Below, piece after piece: positions 1 through 6,004 of a stretch of 6,877 nt of DNA. The DNA comes from an uncultured Bacteroidales bacterium (GTDB lineage: Bacteria; Bacteroidota; Bacteroidia; Bacteroidales; ML635J-15). The stretch spans positions 1 through 6,877 of the forward strand of contig CAJOEG010000183.1 in assembly GCA_905233405.1 (NCBI GenBank), given 5' to 3'. A model generated the notes under the pieces. It searched no databases. It saw only the letters and a program-made list of their open reading frames with translations, and was not told where the DNA came from. The position numbers were made by a program, and so were the translations under genes. Within the stretch, counting starts at the first letter, position 1, and every line of letters starts with the position of its first letter.

Positions 1-978
1 GAGCTTTTCCCCTACATGCGCAACGACACCACCCTGTTCTACTCCAGCACCAAGCACCCGACAATGGGAGGACTTGACATCTTCGTCGCCTACAAGAACG
101 AAGACGAACGCTGGCGCTCCCAGAACATGGGCTACCCATTCAGCAGCAACGGCAACGATTTCGGAATATATTACTACAAGAACGAAGACAAGGGTTATTT
201 CACTTCCGACCGCAAAGGCTCGAAGGGTGAAGACATATACTTCTTCGAGAAGCCTCCTTTAGAGTTCAAATTGAAAGGAACCGTACACGATGCCGACACA
301 AAGGCTCTCATTGATTCAAGTCTCGTAACCCTCTATGGCAGCGACGGATCGATGTTTCGCGACACAATAATAGTAGCAAACAAGAAGGAAACTTTCGGTT
401 TCAAGCTCAAGGCCAAGACTGACTATGTTTTCGTTGTCACCAAGAACGGATATTTCAATGGTAAATCAAGATTCTCAACCGATTCGCTTGAGTTCAACAA
501 GATTTTTGAATACGACATTCTTCTTGAAACGCTCAATAAGACAATAGAAATTCCAAACATCGAATTTGCATTCGGACGCTGGGAACTTACCGAACCATCA
601 AAGGCAATACTGGATAGCATTATACGTATAATGGTCGAAAATCCGAACATTGTTATTGAACTTTCGGCACACACCGATATGGTTGGCTCCGAACAGAGCA
701 ACATGGAACTCAGCCAGAAGCGTGCAAATTCTGTTACCTCCTATTTCGAATCAAAAGGCATCCCTGCTGCAAGAATGATAGCTAAGGGCTACGGAGAAAG
801 CAAACCAAAGGAAATAACCAAATACGACCCTGCATATCCGTTCCTGCCTAAAGGTGCAGTACTGAACGAGAATTTCATCAACTCACTCACAAAGGAACAG
901 CAGGAAGTCGCCAACCAGCAGAACCGTCGTATTGAAATGAAAGTTATTTCAAACGACTACGTTCCAAGCCTGGATTAA
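1..978 (+). CDS. PorE-like outer-membrane lipoprotein (PD40 / CRD / OmpA C-terminal domain), 3' part
   Basis: The gene is open at the left edge; the ATG at 16 is internal, because the frame reads through from base 1. Numbering from the edge, residues 14-31 and 53-82 look like two PD40/WD40-like propeller blades (FYSSTKHPTMGGLDIF; GYFTSDRKGSKGEDIYFF). Residues 85-175 resemble a carboxypeptidase-regulatory-like beta domain (FKLKGTVHDADTKALI). Residues 185-315 are an OmpA_C peptidoglycan-binding domain. Its diaminopimelate-binding pair appears intact: Asp226 in SAHTD and Arg241 in LSQKRA, 15 residues apart as in OmpA. A loop of about 35 residues before NRRIEMKV is typical of Bacteroidota OmpA proteins. 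The order PD40-CRD-OmpA matches PorE, which anchors the type IX secretion machinery to peptidoglycan (family knowledge). The expected N-terminal lipobox and TPR part lie outside the window, so the PorE call is an inference; a generic OmpA/PD40 protein is the alternative. Confidence 0.85.
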   Translation, partial: ELFPYMRNDTTLFYSSTKHPTMGGLDIFVAYKNEDERWRSQNMGYPFSSNGNDFGIYYYKNEDKGYFTSDRKGSKGEDIYFFEKPPLEFKLKGTVHDADTKALIDSSLVTLYGSDGSMFRDTIIVANKKETFGFKLKAKTDYVFVVTKNGYFNGKSRFSTDSLEFNKIFEYDILLETLNKTIEIPNIEFAFGRWELTEPSKAILDSIIRIMVENPNIVIELSAHTDMVGSEQSNMELSQKRANSVTSYFESKGIPAARMIAKGYGESKPKEITKYDPAYPFLPKGAVLNENFINSLTKEQQEVANQQNRRIEMKVISNDYVPSLD

Positions 979-1046
979 ACCATACGGATTTACACGATAG
1001 GCGTAATCGACAAAAATTGTTTAACGGAGAAATTGGCGTGATAAAA

Positions 1047-1079
1047 TTGCTCTCCAGTTCCGAAATTCTCTTATCTTTG
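1047..1079 (+). promoter_or_regulatory. Bacteroidota-type promoter of ligA
   Basis: TATCTTTG at 1072-1079 matches the -7 consensus TAnnTTTG exactly, and TTG at 1047-1049 is a candidate -33 element with a 22-bp spacer, slightly longer than usual. The box ends 22 bases before the ligA ATG, so transcription would start around 1085 with a very short leader. The leader is A/T-rich and has no Shine-Dalgarno sequence, as is normal in this phylum. I see no terminator hairpin for the upstream OmpA gene in 979-1046. Confidence 0.6.
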
Positions 1080-1101
1080 CAATCATAAATTAGTTTTTAC
1101 T

Positions 1102-3096
1102 ATGACAGCGGAACAGGAACGAATAATCAGCCTTACCAAGGTGCTAAACCAGCACAATTACAATTATTATGTGCTTAACAATCCTACAATCAGCGACTTC
1201 GAGTTCGACAAGATGCTCGAGGAACTTGCCGACTTGGAAAAGCGTTTTCCTGAGTTCCGCCAGCCCGATTCGCCTACAATGCGCGTCGGTAGCGACATTT
1301 CGAACGAGTTCAAGACCGTGGCTCACGATTACCGTATGCTGTCGCTCGGGAATACCTATTCGGAAGGCGAAATTACCGAATTCTACAACCGCATTGTCAA
1401 GGAAATAGAACAGGAACCCGAAATAATTTGCGAGCTGAAATTTGATGGTGCATCGATTTCAGTAAAATACGATAACGGTCAGTTTGTGCGTGCAGTAACC
1501 CGTGGCGATGGCGAGAAGGGCGACGATGTTACCGAAAATATCCGTACGGTAAAGAGTATTCCTCTGTCGATTGATAGCAGCGAACTCCCTGATAAGTTTG
1601 AGATTCGCGGTGAGATAATCATGCCTCACAAGAGTTTCGATGCTTTGAACGCCGAACGTATCGAAATTGGCGACACTCCGTTTGCCAACTGCCGCAATGC
1701 GACTTCGGGATCAATAAAGCTGATAAATCCAAAGGAAGTGGCAAAACGCGGTCTGGATTGCTATTTCTACTACATGATGGGACGAAATCTTCCAGCCAAG
1801 ACTCACTACGAGTGCATGCAGGTGCTTCGCCGTGCTGGGTTCAAGATTTCCGACCATGTGAAACTTTGCCACAGCTTGCAGGAAATTTTTGATTTCATAC
1901 ATTATTGGGACACCGAGCGTCGCAATCTTCCGTTCGACATTGATGGTATTGTGCTGAAAGTCAACTCGTATGCACAGCAGGAAATGCTTGGTTTTACAGC
2001 CAAGAATCCACGCTGGGCTATTGCTTACAAATTCAAGGCTGAGCAGGTAAGTACACGGCTGTTAAGTATTGATTATCAGGTGGGAAGAACTGGTGCGATA
2101 ACGCCTGTTGCAAACCTTGAACCTGTGCAGTTGGCGGGCACTATTGTAAAGCGTGCTTCGTTGCACAATGCCGACCAGATTGCCTTGCTCGACATTCGCG
2201 TGGGCGACATGGTGTATGTGGAGAAGGGCGGTGAAATAATCCCAAAGATTGTCGGCGTTGAGTCGCACGATGTTTTCTCCGCGAAAACGCAATTCATAAC
2301 AAAATGCCCTGAATGTGGTGCCGAATTGGTTCGTGTCGAAGGTGAAGCCAAGCATTTTTGCCCGAATTCCAATAACTGTCCGCCACAGATAAAAGGCAAG
2401 ATTGAGCATTTTGTTTCGCGCAAGGCAATGAATATTGAAACCATTGGCGAAGAAACTGTTGCTTTGATGTATGATGCTGGGCTTGTCCACAATATTGCCG
2501 ACCTCTACGACCTTACAAAAGAACAAGTTCTGAAGCTCGACCGCATGGCCGACAAATCAGCTGAGAACATTATCAAAGGTATCGAAAGTTCGAAGCAAGT
2601 GCCGTTTGAGCGCGTGGTTTACGCACTTGGAATTAGGCACGTGGGCGAAACTATGGCCAAGAAACTAGCATTTGCCCTGAAGGACATTGAAACATTGTCG
2701 AGCGCAACTGTGGAACAGTTGGTCGCAGTTGGTGACATCGGCGAAGTTATTGCGCAGAGCATTGTCGATTATTTTGCCGACGAAGAGAATGTGAAGATTA
2801 TTGCGCGACTGATTGACGCAGGCTTGCAGTTCAAGGTGCAAGAACAGGAAAAATTGTCGTCATCGCTGGAAGGATTGTCGGTGATAATTTCGGGAACATT
2901 TACGCATTATTCGCGCGACGAAATAAAGAAGGTCATTGAATTACATGGAGGTAAGAACGTATCATCCATTTCGAAGAATACCGATTTGTTTGTTACGGGC
3001 GAAAACATAGGTCCCGCCAAATTGGAAAAGGCAACCAAATTGAATATCAAGATGGTTGATGAGGAGGAATTTAGGAGAATGATAGGGGAAAATTGA
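1102..3096 (+). CDS. ligA: NAD-dependent DNA ligase LigA
   Basis: This essential ligase seals nicks between 5'-phosphate and 3'-hydroxyl ends in replication and repair, using NAD+ as adenylate donor. At 664 residues it has the usual full family length. Domain Ia (about 1-65) carries the HNYNYYVLNNPTISDFEFD nicotinamide-binding pattern. The nucleotidyltransferase domain has adenylated Lys113 in KFDG, followed by TRGDG at 133-137. An OB fold begins near 325 (VGRTGAITPVANLEPV). A four-cysteine zinc site is formed by Cys402, 405, 420 and 426. Helix-hairpin-helix repeats occupy about 430-580 (GIRHVGETMAKKLA), and a BRCT domain runs from about 588 to the end (GLSVIISGTFTHYSRDEIKK, LHGGKNVSSISKNTDLFVTG). 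The ATG at 1102 is supported by the promoter just upstream and by alignment of domain Ia. The only oddity is that the stop codon lies within an intergenic 7-bp repeat. All key residues I can check are present. Confidence 0.97.
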   Translation: MTAEQERIISLTKVLNQHNYNYYVLNNPTISDFEFDKMLEELADLEKRFPEFRQPDSPTMRVGSDISNEFKTVAHDYRMLSLGNTYSEGEITEFYNRIVKEIEQEPEIICELKFDGASISVKYDNGQFVRAVTRGDGEKGDDVTENIRTVKSIPLSIDSSELPDKFEIRGEIIMPHKSFDALNAERIEIGDTPFANCRNATSGSIKLINPKEVAKRGLDCYFYYMMGRNLPAKTHYECMQVLRRAGFKISDHVKLCHSLQEIFDFIHYWDTERRNLPFDIDGIVLKVNSYAQQEMLGFTAKNPRWAIAYKFKAEQVSTRLLSIDYQVGRTGAITPVANLEPVQLAGTIVKRASLHNADQIALLDIRVGDMVYVEKGGEIIPKIVGVESHDVFSAKTQFITKCPECGAELVRVEGEAKHFCPNSNNCPPQIKGKIEHFVSRKAMNIETIGEETVALMYDAGLVHNIADLYDLTKEQVLKLDRMADKSAENIIKGIESSKQVPFERVVYALGIRHVGETMAKKLAFALKDIETLSSATVEQLVAVGDIGEVIAQSIVDYFADEENVKIIARLIDAGLQFKVQEQEKLSSSLEGLSVIISGTFTHYSRDEIKKVIELHGGKNVSSISKNTDLFVTGENIGPAKLEKATKLNIKMVDEEEFRRMIGEN

Positions 3097-3123
3097 CAAT
3101 GGATAATGGACAATTGACAATGG
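3093..3123. repeat. Degenerate 7-bp tandem repeat overlapping the ligA stop codon
   Basis: Four consecutive heptamers read TTGACAA, TGGATAA, TGGACAA, TTGACAA, followed by a partial TGG, with unit starts at 3093, 3100, 3107 and 3114. Units 1 and 4 are identical. The ligA TGA (3094-3096) lies in the first unit, so the repeat supplies the end of the gene. Phrases built from these heptamers recur between genes in Bacteroidota genomes as far as I remember, but I could not verify copy number here. Confidence 0.75.
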
Positions 3124-3124
3124 T

Positions 3125-3162
3125 TTATTGTAAGAACGCAAAATTTTGCGTTCCAACAATAA
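3125..3162. repeat. 38-bp near-perfect palindrome upstream of the helicase gene
   Basis: The core 3134-3153 is a perfect 20-bp palindrome whose half-site is GAACGCAAAA, centred between 3143 and 3144. Outside a 2x2 mismatch (AA against CA), seven more base pairs follow: TTATTGT at 3125-3131 against ACAATAA at 3156-3162. There is no T-tract on either side, so it does not look like an intrinsic terminator. It starts two bases after the heptamer repeat and ends 18 bases before the helicase ATG. It could be a mobile repetitive element together with the heptamers, a binding site for a dimeric regulator, or a leader hairpin; the sequence does not decide. Confidence 0.75.
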
Positions 3163-3180
3163 CCACAAAAACAATAGAGC

Positions 3181-4473
3181 ATGAACTTTGACGAACTACG
3201 AATTTCAAAACAACTGATAAATGCCCTCGAGGACATTGATATAGTGGAGCCAACTCCGATTCAGGAAAAGTGTTTCCCGAAAATTTCATCGGGTGCGGAT
3301 GTGATTGGTGTGGCGCAGACAGGAACTGGTAAGACCTTTGCTTACCTTCTGCCTATTTTCAATTCTCTCGAATTTTCGGAGCAGAAGAATCCGCGGGTGC
3401 TTGTGCTTGTGCCTACTCGTGAACTTGCTGTGCAGGTGCGTGATGAGGCAGAAAAACTTGCAAAATACAAGAGTTATCGCATAAAATGCGTCTATGGTGG
3501 TGCCAACATCAATACCCAGAAGGATAACATTTACTCCGATGGTTGCGATGTACTGATTGGTACGCCTGGCAGAATATATGATATTGCTGTTACTGGCGTT
3601 TTGCGTGATGAGGTCGATGAGATGTTGGATTTGGGCTTCCGCCCACAGTTGGAGCAGATTCTAGAGATGTTACCGCAAAAACGCCAGTCGATGATGTTTT
3701 CGTCAACTTTGACCGATGAAGTTAGTGCGTTTATACAGAAGCACTTCCGTAATCCAGAGACAATAGAGGTGACAAGGCGTTGTACGCCAGTGGAAAAGAT
3801 TGAGCAACGTGTGTATATGTTGCCGAACTTCAATACAAAGGTTAATTTCCTAAGCAAAATTCTTGCTGATGCTGACGAATATCCCAAGGTTTTGATTTTT
3901 GCCGAGAACAAGAAGCAGGCAGATAGGCTCTTCGATATGCTTGATGCAAAGTTTCCGGGGAGGGTAGGGGTGACGCATTCCAACAAGTCGCAGAACTACA
4001 GGTTCAATGCTGTGAAAAATTTTGAAGAAGGGAAATACAACATTTTGATTGCCACTGATGTTGTTGCACGAGGAATCGACTTTACAGAGGTTTCGCATGT
4101 AATTAATATGTCACCGCCAGAGAATCCGATTGACTATATTCATAGGATAGGTCGTACTGGTCGTGCCGACAAGGATGGTGTTTCGTTGCTTTTGGTTGCG
4201 CCATACGAGGAAAATCTATATGCCGAAGTTCGCACTGTTGCTGGAGAAAATATTTCGGAATGTGAAATCCCAGATGGAGTAGAGGTTTCCTCGTTGTTGC
4301 TTGAGGAGGAAAAGCCTACCGTTTCGCACAAGATATACTTGAAAGCACCGTCGTTGAAAAATTCGGGGGGTGCATTCCACGAAAGGAGCGACAAGCGCAA
4401 GAAGGTTAACTCGCAAGAGAGGAAAATAGTTATAGGTGGAATTTTAATAATTCTGGCAATACTTCGTTTATAA
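3181..4473 (+). CDS. DEAD-box ATP-dependent RNA helicase, with apparent internal and C-terminal deletions
   Basis: This is an RNA-remodelling ATPase, of the kind used in ribosome assembly or RNA decay. Visible motifs are: Q motif PTPIQ near 25-29; motif I AQTGTGKT 45-52 (Lys51); Ia PTRELA 78-83; Ib TPGR 128-131; II DEVD 143-146; III SST 174-176 in place of the usual SAT; V TDVVARGID 292-300; VI HRIGRTGR 321-328. Two things are odd. After TPGR the chain runs GVLR-DEVDEMLDLGF, whereas relatives I recall have about nine extra residues (like LKSIQKLVI) forming the hydrophobic strand before motif II. The C-terminus ends in a hydrophobic stretch (IVIGGILIILAILRL) in place of a basic, lysine-rich tail. 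Those residues are read from the antisense of the kinase gene, and the +1 frame at 4412-4429 encodes RKRGK plus a stop, a more natural ending. The ATG at 3181 fits the family N-terminus. No clear promoter is visible. Activity is uncertain. Confidence 0.9.
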   Translation: MNFDELRISKQLINALEDIDIVEPTPIQEKCFPKISSGADVIGVAQTGTGKTFAYLLPIFNSLEFSEQKNPRVLVLVPTRELAVQVRDEAEKLAKYKSYRIKCVYGGANINTQKDNIYSDGCDVLIGTPGRIYDIAVTGVLRDEVDEMLDLGFRPQLEQILEMLPQKRQSMMFSSTLTDEVSAFIQKHFRNPETIEVTRRCTPVEKIEQRVYMLPNFNTKVNFLSKILADADEYPKVLIFAENKKQADRLFDMLDAKFPGRVGVTHSNKSQNYRFNAVKNFEEGKYNILIATDVVARGIDFTEVSHVINMSPPENPIDYIHRIGRTGRADKDGVSLLLVAPYEENLYAEVRTVAGENISECEIPDGVEVSSLLLEEEKPTVSHKIYLKAPSLKNSGGAFHERSDKRKKVNSQERKIVIGGILIILAILRL

Positions 4474-4804
4474 TCAATACGTTCTCTTTCGCATATCCTA
4501 TTTTTTCAAGTTCGTCAAGCAGTATGCCTTTGAAGTGGAAGGCTATGCTTCCGCAGAACCCAATCCTGTATTTCAGATAGTCGGGATAAACAAACAGATA
4601 ATTGCCAAAGAAATCCCTGAACGACTGACGCATTAATTCCTGCATCTGAGGATGTTCGATATGATTGTTTATGGTCTTTGTAAAGTTAGCCAAATATCTG
4701 TTAGGATGTTCGCCCTTGTAAACGGAATTCAATACGGATGTAATAGTTTCGCCGGTTTCCGCTAAAATCTGTTTCGTAAGTTCTGAATCGAATCTACCTT
4801 CCAA
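4430..4804 (-). CDS. C-terminal fragment of the split N-acetylglucosamine kinase
   Basis: The frame is open from 4879 down to the TAA at 4430-4432. Its family-like sequence begins at about 4870 with LGYILGDEGSGATIGKTFIKRYLEG, upstream of the only plausible alternative start (a TTG at 4804), which falls inside a conserved segment. It is therefore the tail of the upstream frame, not an independent gene. It contains FRDFFGNYLFVYPDYLKYRIGFCGSIAFHFK, the typical C-terminal region of BadF-type kinases, and ends INEVLPELLKFHL. Its last 44 bases overlap the 3' end of the convergent helicase gene. Confidence 0.7.
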   Translation of the reverse strand: MEGRFDSELTKQILAETGETITSVLNSVYKGEHPNRYLANFTKTINNHIEHPQMQELMRQSFRDFFGNYLFVYPDYLKYRIGFCGSIAFHFKGILLDELEKIGYAKENVLIINEVLPELLKFHL

Positions 4805-4866
4805 ATAACGCTTGATAAAAGTCTTGCCTATTGTTGCACCACTTCCTTCGTCCCCAAGTATATAGC

Positions 4867-5259
4867 CTAGTGAGTTATCTCAGCGCCATCGTAGAAGCAT
4901 GAATTTGAGCCAGTTCCCAAGATTGCAGCCACGCCGGTCTCGTGCTTTAGTACGGCGCGCGCTGTTCCGAGCATATCAGAATAGATATTTATGCTTGCCT
5001 TGCTAAAAATGGTTGCAAGAGCCGATTGCAGATGGGCAAAATTGTCACAGTTTGAGCATCCTGAACCATAAAAATAGACATCTGTAATTTCTTTTGCATC
5101 AACTTCTTTTGGGAACGCTTCCGAAATGCAATGCTCAACTTCTTCCTTTGTGACAAAATAAGGGTTGAAGCCGATGGTTTTGAAACTGTATTCCTGACCT
5201 TTGCCATCCGACAAAAGCCACAATGTCTTTGTCGAACCGCTATCTGCAATTGCTATCAT
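4867..5259 (-). CDS. N-terminal fragment of the split N-acetylglucosamine kinase
   Basis: This 130-residue open frame holds the first half of the kinase. The phosphate-1 loop is at residues 6-12 (DSGSTKT), YGSGCS lies at 64-69, the probable catalytic aspartate is Asp95 in YSDMLGTARA, and the phosphate-2 loop GTGSNS is at 115-120. The ATG at 5257-5259 sits at the normal family start. The frame stops prematurely at TAG 4867-4869, before LGDEGSG. Alone it lacks half of the ATP-binding cleft and is unlikely to be active. Confidence 0.8.
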   Translation of the reverse strand: MIAIADSGSTKTLWLLSDGKGQEYSFKTIGFNPYFVTKEEVEHCISEAFPKEVDAKEITDVYFYGSGCSNCDNFAHLQSALATIFSKASINIYSDMLGTARAVLKHETGVAAILGTGSNSCFYDGAEITH

Positions 5260-5277
5260 AACTTGCTTATTAAAAGG

Positions 5278-5859
5278 TTATTTCAAACTATTTACCCATT
5301 CTTCAAGGTCTTCTTTGCTCGCATCGTTGAGCAGACGACCTTCCTTCCAGTTTGCCTTAGGATATGCTGCTTTCAAGTCATTGCAGGCTTGTTCGATTGT
5401 ACTGCCGCCAGATGTTGCAAACGGAATTACCATCTTGCCACTGAAATCGTATGCTTCCATAAAGGTATTGATGATAGTTGGGCAGGTGTACCACCAAATA
5501 GGGAAACCTACATAGATTGTAGCGTATTCGTCAATTTTGAGTTCGGTTTTCTTAATTGCAGGACGCGAGGTCTTGTCCTTCATTTCTACCGACGAGCGCG
5601 AAAGTGAATCTCTCCAGTTGAGGTCGGCGTCGGTATAAAGTTGCTCGGGTACAATTTCGTAAAGGTCTGCGTTTGCGACTTCGGCAAGCTGAGTTGCTAC
5701 TTGTCTTGTCACTCCCGATGCAGAAAAATAGGTTACCAATGTTTTCATTTCCTTTGTTTCGTTTTGATTTTCACTTTGGTTTTCTGTTTTGCTTTCGCTA
5801 TTAGCACAAGCTGCCACCATCAATGAGGCTGCAATAATTATTAGACTGAAATTTTTCAT
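5278..5859 (-). CDS. Flavodoxin-domain lipoprotein
   Basis: This 193-residue protein has a lipoprotein signal peptide. Residues 1-17 are MKNFSLIIIAASLMVAA, with lipobox VAAC and acylated Cys18, followed by a Ser/Glu/Asn/Gln-rich linker (about 19-37). A full flavodoxin domain starts at 38. It includes the FMN phosphate-binding loop YFSASGVTRQ (44-53), YEIVPEQLYTDADLNW, RPAI, a VGFPIWWYTCPTIINTF segment that lines the flavin, and PFATSGGS. Flavodoxins of this type carry electrons or reduce quinones and small molecules with bound FMN; the partner here is unknown. The signal places it in the envelope, facing the periplasm. Met38 begins exactly where cytoplasmic homologues begin (MKTLVTYFSASG), so an internal start could give a soluble form, but the ATG at 5859 is preferred because a -7 box lies 22 bases upstream. 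The kinase gene follows after 18 bases and is probably co-transcribed. Confidence 0.9.
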   Translation of the reverse strand: MKNFSLIIIAASLMVAACANSESKTENQSENQNETKEMKTLVTYFSASGVTRQVATQLAEVANADLYEIVPEQLYTDADLNWRDSLSRSSVEMKDKTSRPAIKKTELKIDEYATIYVGFPIWWYTCPTIINTFMEAYDFSGKMVIPFATSGGSTIEQACNDLKAAYPKANWKEGRLLNDASKEDLEEWVNSLK

Positions 5860-5881
5860 TATGTTGAAAATTTATTGGAGA

Positions 5882-5889
5882 CAAATTTA
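5882..5889 (-). promoter_or_regulatory. Putative -7 promoter element of the flavodoxin-kinase transcript
   Basis: On the minus strand this reads TAAATTTG, an exact match to the Bacteroidota -7 consensus TAnnTTTG. It ends 22 bases before the flavodoxin ATG, the same distance as for ligA. No convincing TTG is present at the -33 position (about 19-22 bases further upstream), so the call rests on the -7 box and its position. Confidence 0.45.
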
Positions 5890-5934
5890 AGACAAAATTC
5901 CAATTAATGGACACTAAAAATTACATAATGGGAG

Positions 5935-5995
5935 ATTTCGCACTGGCAGGCTCACAAGGCTCGTTCCTGTGCCTGTTCGCCTTGCCATGTGAAAT
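5935..5995. repeat. Long imperfect inverted repeat (REP-like hairpin) between tsf and the flavodoxin gene
   Basis: Arms pair across a 10-base loop at 5961-5970. The pairs are ATTT 5935-5938 with AAAT 5992-5995, CAC 5941-5943 with GTG 5989-5991, TGGCA 5944-5948 with TGCCA 5983-5987, GGC 5949-5951 with GCC 5979-5981, ACA 5954-5956 with TGT 5974-5976, and GGC 5958-5960 with GCC 5971-5973. These are broken by small bulges and one TC/TC mismatch. The stretch is more GC-rich than its surroundings and has no T-tract. The outer frame (GGAGATTTC...GAAATGACGG) resembles widespread intergenic palindromes I remember from Bacteroidota genomes, unverified here. The 200-base gap 5860-6059 is otherwise filled by the flavodoxin promoter and the tsf terminator. 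Confidence 0.6.
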
Positions 5996-6004
5996 GACGG
6001 TATG

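Larger units (their letters stand above)
4430..5259 (-). pseudogene. BadF/BcrA/BcrD-family N-acetylglucosamine kinase, split by a small deletion
   Basis: Two adjacent minus-strand frames together make one sugar kinase of the ASKHA fold. Members of this family phosphorylate N-acetylglucosamine or related amino sugars in cell-wall recycling or salvage. Frame one ends EITH-stop at 4867; frame two opens directly across the break and continues LGYILGDEGSGATIGK, the conserved second half. To join the frames the sequence must gain one base modulo three, and relatives I recall have a few more residues (NVPS-like) before LGYILGDEGSG. A deletion of about 13 bases would therefore fit. Total span is 830 bases, about 276 codons, close to the usual length near 280. 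Nothing else in either half looks degraded, so the lesion is recent or is a sequence error. The gene lies 18 bases downstream of the flavodoxin gene and probably shares its transcript. Substrate specificity is inferred from family only. Confidence 0.85.

Noticed and set aside
2062..2526. Minus-strand open frames inside ligA
   Set aside because: They are antisense to the strongly conserved OB, zinc-finger and helix-hairpin-helix regions and encode nothing recognisable.
3093..3123. Sigma-70 style promoter from TTGACA and GATAAT in the heptamer repeat
   Set aside because: The two elements are only a few bases apart, the TTGACA copies arise from the repeat itself, and Bacteroidota promoters use a different consensus.
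3093..3123. CRISPR array
   Set aside because: The units are 7 bp, directly tandem without spacers, and no cas genes are nearby.
3125..3162. Intrinsic terminator of ligA
   Set aside because: The palindrome has no T-tract on either side and an almost loopless AT-rich centre.
4864..4880. Programmed ribosomal frameshift joining the two kinase halves
   Set aside because: The bases at the junction (ACTCACTAG on the minus strand) do not form an X-XXY-YYZ slippery heptamer, and family spacing suggests several residues are missing, which frameshifting cannot restore.
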